From the NCBI GenBank assembly GCA_037953745.1, contig JBAKBP010007470.1, positions 35,656 through 99,655 of the forward strand: a DNA stretch of 64,000 nucleotides, given 5' to 3'. This DNA is from Lithodes maja. Lineage: Eukaryota; Arthropoda; Malacostraca; Decapoda; Lithodidae. A program made the translations under genes and the position numbers. Shown here in pieces: positions 22,001 to 34,000 of the stretch (the stretch's first letter is position 1; every line of letters starts with the position of its first letter). Under the pieces are notes generated by a model, which searched no databases, was not told the origin of the DNA, and saw only the letters and a list, made by a program, of their open reading frames with translations.

Positions 22001-25000
22001 GCTTTCGCACTTGATAACGAGTAACGATAAGTAATGTTTATAATAATGTGACCTTTTATCAAGCGCCTGCTCATCCATACTTTAAACAACTCTTATTATA
22101 ACCCTATCCTAATCCATTACCCCTTCACACCATACTGACAGAGAGCAGCTCTTTGCTGGTCCCCCCATACAGTGAACTGAAATGCTTGTATTAAGGTAGG
22201 CTATACATAAACTGTATACTTCTACATATCATAGCAAAATTGATTTTAGTACAGTTACTCCTATTAGTCCGCTTTCTTTCATAAATTACAGAAGAAAGAA
22301 AACGAGAATCTCCTACATTGGGGGATACTAATGTATTTTTTCGCATATTACAAATCATAGTAAAATGGTTTTTAGTAAAGTTACTCCTATTATTTCACTT
22401 TCTTTCGTAAATTACAGAAGAAAGAAACCTACATTCTTCATTGGGGATAGTAATGTATTTTTTTCGCATATTCAGGGTTAACAATTTTCCTCACTAATGA
22501 CTTGTTAATCCTTAGAAGATATGATGATGCAATTATTTTGTTTTCAGGCTATCATTAGACGATTTGATTCAGATTAGGAAGGGTATATGGAAGTCAGAGG
22601 GTTGAGACAGCCTTTAATAATAATAATAATAATAATAATAATATTTATTCAGTTAGCAATATACAGAGTTGGTACCACATAGTTTGTTACAAATATGACA
22701 TGTACCAGCCTTGCATAATTCCAACTAAGGATAGCCCAATAAGGCCGTTAGGCGTATTTCCATTGGGGTCCTTGTGGGATTAGGTTAGCTGGGGAAAAAT
22801 GGGGAGGATAAAGAAATGGATACTTTAGAAAAAGTATTTCTAGGGGGTTATTTTAAGATACCTTACATCCTATAGTAAATATCAGTAATCCGTAATCAGT
22901 AATCATTTCAGTTTGGTTTGTCTATCTCTTATGTCGCATTTAGTAGTAGACATAAGCTTGGTGCTCCCTTCTCGCAGCTGTCCGGTTCAGGTGTTCCTTC
23001 AGGCTACGTCTGAAGGAATACAGTGTTCTCTTTTCACGGACTGACTGGGGTAGGTCGTTCCAGTCTTTGATGGCGGTGAAGAAGAATGTTTGCTTACCCT
23101 GTCCTTGGATTCTCGGGACCTTAAAATTAAACATCCTGTTTCTTGTATTATGTCCACTCCTCTCATTTGCTTTAACAAAATCATTCTTTAGGTACTCTGG
23201 AGCTCTGTCATAGAAAATTTTGAAGGCATTAGTGAGCCTGATTTGTTTGGCCCTGTCAGCGACATTGAGCATACCTAGTGACTGAAGTTGTTCCTGGCCA
23301 ACATGTGATCTGGGTCCTAGGTTCAGCATGAACCTAACCATTTTATTTTGAGTGACCTGAAGTTTGTGCTGTGCTGATTTAGATGATGCAGAGTACCAGG
23401 ATGACACAGAATAGTCAAAATGACATTGAACAAGCGCTTGGCAGAGGGTCTTTTTGGTCGCCGCGGGCAAGCATCCCACCTGTCTATACAGGTATTTTAT
23501 ACGTGCTCTACACTTACTCAGGATAGATTCCAAAATTGTTTCACCTGACAAACTCGCGTCCAGTTTTAGTCCGAGATATTTAACTTGTGACACTGTTGTT
23601 ATAGGAATATCATTACAGTTGACCGAGAAGCCCACAATGTCTTTCAGTTTGCGTTTTGTTCCACATAAGATGGCTTCCGTCTTGCCCAGGTGAAGAGATA
23701 GTCTATTGTCCACTAGCCATTCACTACATGATTCTAGTTCTTTGGAAAGTGAAGCGGCAATACTTATTGGGTCTTTTCCTGAAACCAGGAGCACGCTGTC
23801 GTCTGCATACAGTAATAATTTACATGAGACGCTCAGTTCCATGTCGTTCACATAACAGAGAAAGAGTAAGGGACCAAGGATGCTTCCCTGCGGGACCCCA
23901 CAGTTAATTGGCATAGGATCAGATATATTATCATCAATTTTGACTCTTTGGGTTCTACCACTAAGATAAGATTTAAACCAGTTCACAGATCCTATGCCCA
24001 TTGCTTGTAGTTTATTACATAGGATATCATGGTCTACTGTGTCAAACGCTTTTTGTAGATCAAGAAGAACCATACCGGTGTAGTTACCTTTAGACATTTC
24101 TTTACGAATGTGATCCGTTAAGTGGATGAGACAGGAGTCTGTCGAGTACATGCATCTGAAACCTGATTGAAACTTATAGAATAGATAATTTTGTTTGAGG
24201 TAGTGTTCAATTTGGGTGTATACCGCTCTTTCAAGGATTTTAGATACAATACATAATATGCTAACTGGTCTGTAGTTACCAACTTCTAGTTTATTTCCTT
24301 TCTTGAATAGAGGGGTTACAATAGCTTCCTTCAGTTCAGCAGGTACAGTGTTGGTGTTAATTGACAAGTTGATGATGTGAGTTAGGGGGCCTGCTATACC
24401 AATGGCTCCATCTCGTAGAAATTTGGCAGGAATTTTGTCTGGTCCTGTGCTTTTATGTACATTTAGGTTAGACAGCTCGTCAAAAGTGTATTTTGGTGTA
24501 ACATTTTGCAATCCAAATGTGTTTGGGTGTATGTCTTTATCTCTGTAGAAATTTCGAAAGGTGGCCGTTGTTGTCGTGTATTTATTGAGAGGTTGAGGTA
24601 GGTTCTGTGCAAGTGTGTTTGCTATGGAGGTGAAGAAGGAGTTGAAGTAGGTTGAAATTTGTCGTTTATCGTGGCAAATCTGATCATTAATGGTGAGAGC
24701 AATATTAGTGTTAGACGAATCCCTTGTCTTGTTGCTGTAGCTTGTTGTTTTTAGGTGCCTCCATAGTTTCTTTGGGTTATTCTGATATTCCTCTGCCTTA
24801 TTGTGAAAATAATTAGTTTTCGCTGATTTTATTTTCCTACTTAGTTTATTCCTGGCCCTGTTGAACTCATGTTTCAGACCTTGATCCTGTCTATGTTTCG
24901 CTAGCCTTTTTAACAGATTGTCTCTGTGTTCCAGATGGTGTAGTATGTCATTGTTGATCCATGGGTCTGACCTTGCTTTAATTCGTATGTCTTTCAGAGG

Positions 25001-28000
25001 ACCTATTTCGTCTAGAATGTTTGTGATGATGGTTCTGAAGCCAACCCATGCGTCATTAACGTTTGTACTTCCAAACACTGGAGACCAGTCTGTATTCCAT
25101 AAAATGTCCAGAAATGTTTCTTTATTGTAGTTTCTGAGTGACCTTGTTTTGATAATCTTGTGATTCTCTAGGGTAATTTTTGTGGTTTTTCGTGTGCAAT
25201 ATGTGACGAAGTGATCACTTATCCCAGTCTGTATAACCCCTGATTGGGATATTTTGTCCTCTCTGTTACAGTTTATGTGGTCTATTATTGTGGCAGTGTT
25301 CTCAGAGCTACGTGTGGGGGTTGTGATGAGTTGTTTGTGATTGTGCATTGTCAGTATATGCCTATATTCTCGTACAAGCCTATCATTTCGTTGTTTGTAA
25401 CACAGGTTAAAATCCCCTAGTATGATGGATTCATTCCGAGGGTCTAGCGATGACAACGTTCATTCAAATTTGGTCAAGAATTGTGTGTCGTCTGGTGGCC
25501 TATAGCATACCCCAATTGTGATGGGTCTTGTCCTCGGCAGGTGTAGATCGATCCACAGAGCTTCGTGATTTTCTACATGGAGGTCGGTCCTGGTTGTGTG
25601 TGTGAGGTTGTTTTTTACATACAGACATACTCCTCCCCCATGCCTATTGCGATCATTCCTAACCATATTGTAACCTTGAATGTTTATTTCACCATCGTTT
25701 ATACTTGAATCCAGCCAGGTTTCTGTGATTGCAATTATTGAAGCTTTGGCCTTATTAGCTAACAAGTTTAATTCTGACAATTTATGGTACATTGATCTGG
25801 CGTTAATGTGGATAAGATGGAGCCCTTTGTTGGTGAACACTCTGTATTCATCTTTGATTTTGAATGTGTCCTGGCTGGATTCTGAGTTGTTAATACTAAT
25901 TGGTTCATTTACATTAATATTCGGTAATGAATGCAAGGCACATATGTTGCATAGGAATTCCCGTTCTTCACTGTTGGTCTTCTTAGAGATGCACTTCATG
26001 TGAGCTACAGTTTTACACTTAACACAGTTTATGATCCTTTGTTTTCTTGTTATGAGTGATTCACATATTTCACAAATGATTTTAGGACCCTTAATAGCTA
26101 TTTCCCTACATTTATCGCATTCCACTTCTTTTCTGCTAGTAATGTAAGTACATCGATCGTGTACTGTTTCATTACAACTACTACATTGTGACGTTGTACT
26201 CCTTTTGTTGAATCCAATATCGCACACTATACATATTTTCCTGTTACTGTTCATCGTACGTCTGGCGGTGTGGTGATCAGCTGTGCGCCGTGAGCGGCTG
26301 ATGGTGTGTGAGCGCGTGAGATGAGGACAGGTTGTGGCTCCCCCTTGCCCCCCTCCCACCCCTACCTGTATTTGTTGTTTTATGTCCTTGTTCTTGGCCG
26401 TTGTTGCTGTTACTTCATTGTCGATGTGTTTGCTAGAGCTTCCTGTTTGTTTGGGTGTTCTGGTTGCATGTTGTGTTACTTGGGTCACCGATATCTGTGG
26501 TAGTGATGATACAGTTGAGGGTAATGTTGAGTAGGTAGAATGTTGGCACTGTGCTGGCGGTTGCCCTGCGGTCTTGGTTGTGAGTTGGAGCGTGACGGGA
26601 GACTTGGGTGCCTGCTGGCCCAGTTTGTTATAACGAATTTTACTGCTAGGGACTGTTGAAATGTCGGTGTCTGCCTTACTTGTTTGGTGGTGAGGTTTCT
26701 TCAACGTTGAACTAGGGCCGGGGTTGGTCTCTACATCTCCGCAGCTAATTAGAGTGTAGCACAATAGGTGTTGTAGCGAGGTTGTGCCAGAGTATTTGCC
26801 CAGTCGCGGCGTCTTCCCGATATATGAAATAGACCAGGCAGGAATGGTGACAGAAATTTCACTCGTGTGTGATTTCTGTGTGACGAGGTCCCTCAATACT
26901 TGTTTAGTGTTGACCTGGTACACTACCGGTCCCCTCTGCACCTGTATATCAGCACAGCCCCTCTGGATGTTGAGAAGGATGATTACATAGAGAGAGGGCT
27001 ACGCCCGCACCCTTCATCCCTCCCGCCATTGCCGTAACGTCTTAAATTCTCACAAATCCTTGCTAACCTGCATATAAATCGTCTAATGATTGCCAGAAGA
27101 AAACGGCCAAAATGTGTCACTATCTTCAAAGGATTAAGGAGGAGGTAGTTACTTTTTCTGGACCCTCTTCTTCATATTTAACCCAATTAGTTTTGAGATT
27201 TTATGATGCTCACCCCATATAGTTTGTCGATTTTAAGCCCTTTCGTCCCATTTCTTTATCAATATGAAGACCTTTCGCCCCTTTTCTTTGACAATATTTA
27301 GAGCTTTCATGCCACTCATGTGTCTATTTTTCCTGATGAGCGATAGTAACCCTGTAATATTGGAGGAACCGGCCTTCAAATAGACAAACTAACAGGGCGA
27401 AGGTATTGAATTCTCAAAAACTAATGGGGCTAAACATGAGAGAAGGGGGTCCAGAAAAAAACACAAGTAGCCTACATCCCCTGACTACTTCCTTTAACGT
27501 GACGATAGTGGGTTGTTATATGTGCGATTAGTTTGCTTGGGAAACAGATTAACTTGCTCATGTAGTAATGTACACCCTATGTGGTGGATTGTGTTCTTTT
27601 ATTTAATAATTTTCATTTTAGTAAGCGTTGTTTCCACATAGCGATTTTGATAATTTAATTTGACTTTATATTGTCCTTGTCCCAATTTTGGTTTGTTTGG
27701 TTTGCAGGTTTTGCATTTTAATCCATAAAATATACCAATAAATAATAATCCATAGTACACAAGAAGGACGCAGAGTCATCCTTTATCAACTCATCGTAAC
27801 GCAAAAATACACATTGGTAAATCGTAAGACTATATGACTCGGTTAACCCCTTCTGTACCGGCGACATCTTTTTCATCTTATTCTAGCTATATGTAGACAA
27901 TTTTGTGCAGTTTAAGAAGGATTTGTGGTAGTAAAAAGGGTTAACCCGGGAACTGCCGGGAGACTCTTAAGAGTTCCCCCAGGAGGACTGCGGGAAGACT

Positions 28001-31000
28001 CTTAAGAGTCAGAGAAAAAAAAATCAACTTTAAACATCGAAAAAAAAATTATTTATTTATTTTTTTTTTTTGGGGGCCCCTGGGCCATGCAAAATATCAC
28101 TCCTCTACCTCCTCTCCTTCCCCACTTTCCTCCCCTCCTTCAGTTATCACCTATTTTCCCTGTTATTCCCTTATTCTGAGGTATATTTTCGTGCTAACAT
28201 TAGCGAGTTGCAAACAGGGCATTGTCATCAGTGTTAGCAAGCGAGTGCAAGAGAGAGAGAGAGAGAGAGAATATCGATCGACTGTGTCTCAGTGGCCTTG
28301 GGGGAAATTGGCGGGAAAGCAGGTTGCCTCACCCATACATTATATAACTTGCGGCCTATATCTCCGATTTTGACCATCCAAACATCCAAACGCTGTTTTC
28401 ACTAGTTTTATTGTTGTTTCAGGTTAATACCTTTATAATCAATCCATAATAGGCGTGTATGGATAAGTATTAATGCTATTTATGGTAAAATGAATATTTT
28501 AGTGATGGAAACAGCTCAAATACGTCAGCACAGGGGGACGTTTCTAATTACCCCCATGCGCACTTGTTAGGTTAAGTGTGATAGTTCGAAGCCTGTTAAT
28601 TGCTGGAGATCCTTTTTAAACTGAATAATATCGTTTAATAGTTGCCGGAATATGATAAGTACGTCACCGGCTTAGCTTACTCCCATTTTAATTGCTCAGC
28701 TATTACAACATTTTTATAGCCAAAGATGCTGTTAATTACGAAAATTTGGCAATAATATGATGCAGAGACACAGTAGTTTCATATTTTTCCATTAGTCATC
28801 AAGAAATGAGCTGCTAAGGGAGTCAAATAGCTGCCAAGTGAGAAAAAAATTAGTATAGGCAAGTTGGACTCAAGTTTATTCAAGACGACAACGACTCCAA
28901 AAGCAGAAGAGTTTAAGATCAGAATATACCCTCTGAACTCCCCGATGGAGACTTCAATAAGAAGAGTGTACGGTCAGAATATACCCTCTGAACTCACCGA
29001 CTGAGACGAATGAGAGGAAGAAAGTACGATCAGAATAATCCCTCTCAACTCACCGACTGAGACGAATGAGAGGAAGAAAGTACGATCAGAATATACCCTC
29101 TGAACTTACCGATGGAAAGTTGAATAAGAAGAGTACAGGTCTCCCTCGATTTACGATTAGGTTAAGTTTCTGAAAACCTGATCTTAAATAGAAAAATGGT
29201 ATAGCGAACCCTAAAATTAATGGGGCAAATGGGGATGCGTTCTGGGACAAGCCAAAACCAAAACACAACCACCTAAAAACTTATAATAATATCATAAATT
29301 GGTGCATCAGATAGTGAGGGAGACCTGTATACAATCAGAATACTGTATTCCCTCTAAACTCACCGACGGAGTCTTGAACAAGAATTCCCCCGGCTGGTTG
29401 GGTCCGAGCGGCTGATCTGTCTCTGTGTCCACCACCATGACCGAGACGTTGGGTAGCGACCGGCCACAAGTTCCCGTACGATCGCAGCCGATGGGGGTCA
29501 TGTGGCTCAGTAGCACCTCCGTCATGCCGTATCCTGGTTGAAGAGATATGGAGACTTAATACATTTGCCAGGCAATTCGGTAGATTACTAATTAGACAGT
29601 TCATATTATGTATGTATGTATATACTCGGGTACATACCCCACAACTGGGGATGGCTGACTAGAGACAGAGCTTGATCAGGGATAACACAACACAACATAA
29701 AAATAAAATAAAAAAATAAAAAAAAATTCACAGACATCTAGGTCGTCCATATATAGACTTCATAAATTTGACAGGCAATTCAGTAAATTAATATCCAGTA
29801 TTCGAGAATGGATAATATGTCTTAGGCTTAGTAAATTTGACAGGCAATATTGGATGATTACTAATTAGACAGTTCTAAATAATTTAGTGAAAACAAATTG
29901 ATCTGGAGATTATATACCCTGTCACTCTTTCAACTATGGGGGAGGCACTCGCTACAGGCAGTTCTGCCTTTTGTCTCCCTCACTCACATAGACAAAAAAA
30001 ACATCTGAGTGAAAAACGTTTTATTGAGTCAAAACTGTTTGCGCATCACAATAATACGTTCTTCCGTCATGCGGGTCCAACTTCTCCATTCAAGTATTCA
30101 AGGCACTGAATTTATCTTCCCAAATTAATCTTTATACATGTATAGTGAAACCGATGGGTTCAGCATCTCTGGAGGAGGAGAGACAGACCAAGAGAGTTCT
30201 GTAGTTTTGTGAATATAATCGATGTCCCGCTCTCTTTAACATATCTTCTTGATATTGTATCTTTTTTAACTATACACAAAGTCTTCCTCTAACACACCTT
30301 CTTGAAATTGTATTTTTTTTTTTCACACATACCTTCTTGAAATTGTATCTTTTTCTGTATCTTGTTGTTTAATGCCTTGACGGCGAAGGGTGAGACGGGA
30401 GCGGCCCCACACATCACCATCTCCACCGTCTTCATGCTCTCTGGGGTCACCTCCTGGGCCTGCATCAGGAAGTTCAACACTGAAGGGACCAGGTGCAAGT
30501 TTCGCAGCTGAGGAGAAAAAGAAGAGGGGGTTGAATAATAAACTAGAATCAGTAGTTATTAACACAAGGGCTGTGACACTCCTTCGGGAAGGTTTTATTG
30601 GACGAATGCATCGAACTATAAACAAGAAATATGTCCAAGTAAAGTAAAAGGCGCAACGTTCACCAGCCTTATATTCCATGCCTTGTCGTACGAAGAACTT
30701 GGCGTCGAACTATAAATAAGAAAGGTGTCCTCGTATATACTGAAGGGCGCAACATTCACCTTGGCGTTGAACTATAAATAAGAAATATGTCCTCGTATAC
30801 TAAAAGGCGCAATGTTCACCAACCTTATATGCCGTGCCTTGTCGTACGAAAATGTTGGCATCGAACTATAAATATGAAATGTATCTTCGTATATCTGAAA
30901 GGAGTAACTTTCACTTTGGCATCGAATTATAAATATGAAATATGTCCTCGTATATCTGAAAGATTTAACGTTCACCAACCATATATTCCATGCCTTGTCG

Positions 31001-34000
31001 TACGAAGATATTGGTGTCGAACTATAAAAAAGAAATGTGGCCTCATTTATCATTCCGTACCCTGTCGTTCGAAGATCTTGGTGTCGAACTATAAATAAGA
31101 AATGTTTCCTCGTATACTGAGGGGCATACCGTTCACCAACCTTATATTCCGTGATCTGTCGTGTGAAGATATTGCCGTCAAACTATAAACAAGAAATGTG
31201 TCTTCGTATATCTGTAAGGAGTAAAGTTCACCCTGGCATCGAACTACTGTACGAGTAAAAAATATGTCCTCGTATACTAAAAGGCGAACCATTTACCAAC
31301 CTTATATTCCTTGATATGCTGCACAAAGGTTTTGGCGTCGAATTTGGGGACCGTGACGAGCCTGATGCCATTTGTCATGCCGGCGAGGATGAGGGGCAGC
31401 AGACCGTACACATGGAAGAACGGCAGGTAGCAGTAGAAGGTGTCTTGAGGGCTGGCTGCAAGGGGGACATTTGATCACTTTCGGCTTGTGACGCATTTTG
31501 ATAGCGTATTCTGGCTATTATTAGACAATTTTATTCATATTAGGAAGGATATATGGATGTCAGAGGGTTACTTGGGATAAACTTTACCCTTTTAATTCCC
31601 ACGAATCTGCCCTTAGTATATTCTGGCTATTAATAGACAATTATATTCAGATTAGGAAGGACATAGGAAATCAGAGGGATACTTGAGATAGTCTTTACCC
31701 TTTTAACTCCCACACATCCGTCCTAAGCTCTATAAAATCATATAATGATAGTCTGAATAAACTGTCAACACAAGTCATAATCTTTAAGGGGTTAATAGGG
31801 AAGTACTATACCCTGTTCCAAATTATGTAGGCCAGAAATCGTGAACCCTATCCTCTGTAGCTCAATAAGGGCTAGAGCAAATGGGCTGTAAATGTCCACA
31901 CCAATTTCCTGGCTGACCCTTTCCATATGGTATAAATATTAGCTCGATTACTCTAGTCGTTTGTGAGTTATAAAAGATTAATGTTAAAGAGTTTTGGCCT
32001 ATTTTATTGGAACAGGGTACAGCTGTAGACATCGATCTATCTATCTATCTATATACTCAGGCACATACCCCAATTATATATATATTTAGATACCCCCCAG
32101 CCGGGATCGAACCTCCGACATCCAGAATGAGTGCCCAAGCTTTTAATCCACTACACCAGGGGTCGGCAACATTCGGCTCAGGAGCCGCATGAGGCTCTTT
32201 CAGGACACTTGTGTGTCTCCAGAAGCTTCAGAAATAATCATTCTTCCTTTAAAATGAAGGCAACATAAAACATATTCAAGGCAACATTAGATTTTTTATA
32301 TTCAACTTCGAAAAGATGTACAGTGTAGGTATCAATCGTTATGATTCTAGAAATGTGACATATCTTTCTTAAGCTTGTGAATACCAGTATACTGTATTGA
32401 ACAATATCACTACAATTTGTTTAGTTCAAAAGTAAGGTATATTCTCTTATTTCTGAAGTACTGTAGATTTCGGTTGATGAGACCGTTTTTTGTTTTGTAT
32501 TGCGGCTCCGACAATACAAATATTTTATGGAACTTTAAAAAAAGGGCTCTTCTAGCTTTAAGGGTTGCTGACCACTGCACTACACCATGGCGTGATATCA
32601 CGCCATTACCCCGTTTATCATTGAAAGATTTGGTTTTTACACCATGCCCGTGAGGAGGGTTATGGAGTTCCAATCTTACTTTCAACCATCTTGACAATTT
32701 TACCAACACTCCTAAACTTCGTTTGATGCGAAAATAGCCTCAAGAAAATATGCACCCAGGGCGGGAATCGAACCCGGGACCCTTGGGTTACGAGGCAGAC
32801 ACCTTACCACGAGACTAATAAAGGTACCTCTCTTAGGTTGGTAGTCTAAGTGTATTTCCGCATCTTGTTCAGTTTAGGCTAACCTATTTTCACTGACTTT
32901 ACATCATAGGTAGGCCAGAAATCCCCATGCCAACCTCTCATAACTCAAAAACGACTACAGGTCTCCCTCACTATCCGATGCCCCAATAAACGATATTATT
33001 ATTATAGGTTTTTAGCTGTTTGGGTTTTAGCACGCATCTTCATATACCTCATTAATTTTAGGGTTTACTATACAATTTGTCTATTTAAGATCGGATTTTC
33101 AGGAATTTAACCCAATCGTAAATGGAGGGAAACCTGTACAGTAATCCGGCTAATATTTCTACCCTTTCAGAAGAGTTATCCAGTGAATAGGCGTGGAAAT
33201 TTACAGCCCATTTGCTCTAGCCCTATACGAGTTACAGAGGTTAGGGTTCACGATTTTTGGCCTACTTATAATGAATGGACTATACCTACACGCAGCGCTG
33301 TCCAGCTCTTGCCCCATGAAGAAACTAGGGTGGATGTACATGGCTAGATTGCTGGAGAAGGCAAAGTGGGACAACTCGACGCCCTTGGGGTTGCCCGTCG
33401 TACCGCTAGAGTAGGGCAGGAACGAGAGGTCCTCATCCTCGACCTGTATGGAGAGAGGGAGAAAATTACCACTCGAGTACGGCATAAATGAGAGCTCCTC
33501 ATCCTTGACCTGTACAGAGAGCCTGGAGAGAGGGAGATAAATAGTACAGTCGGCCTGATAAGTGATGTCGTGGCACCAAGTATATTTCTATCAATAATTG
33601 CTCGAGTAGGGCAGAAACGAAAGGTCCTCATCTTTGACCTGTATGGAGAACCTTAAGAGAATGAGATAAATAGTACAGTTGCCCAAATAAGTGATGTCGC
33701 AGCACCAAGTATATTTCGATCAATAATATTGGTATCAGCACTATCTAAGCATTAATTCATTGTTTCGAGTGAGGTATACAAACATGTTCATATCTTTACA
33801 CACTCTATTCAACATCTGACAGACATTAATACAGCACACAGCGAACAAAACTTAATGACAGCGGAGACATGACTTATTTGGCCAACTGTACATCCATCAA
33901 CAGCAGGGCAGTCTTAATTTTCCACTCATCCATTATCCCACAGTAAATACTCTGCTTCACTTTAACCCCTTCTGTACCGGCGACACAATGTTTTACTTTA

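Larger units (their letters stand above)
22617..27028 (-). mobile_element. Near full-length CR1/L2-type non-LTR retrotransposon
   Basis: A 4.4-kb element containing a single long frame and a 3' end with AATAAA and a (TTA)n tail (22617-22647). It interrupts a MITE whose two halves lie at about 22545-22616 and 27029-27125, which fixes both ends. The C-terminal phrase TAIKDWNDLPQSVR is typical of CR1/L2-like elements. Confidence 0.85.

Noticed and set aside
32755..32830. tRNA-Thr gene
   Set aside because: A/B boxes and a CGT loop are present, but the acceptor stem does not pair. Similar heads in the window are SINEs.
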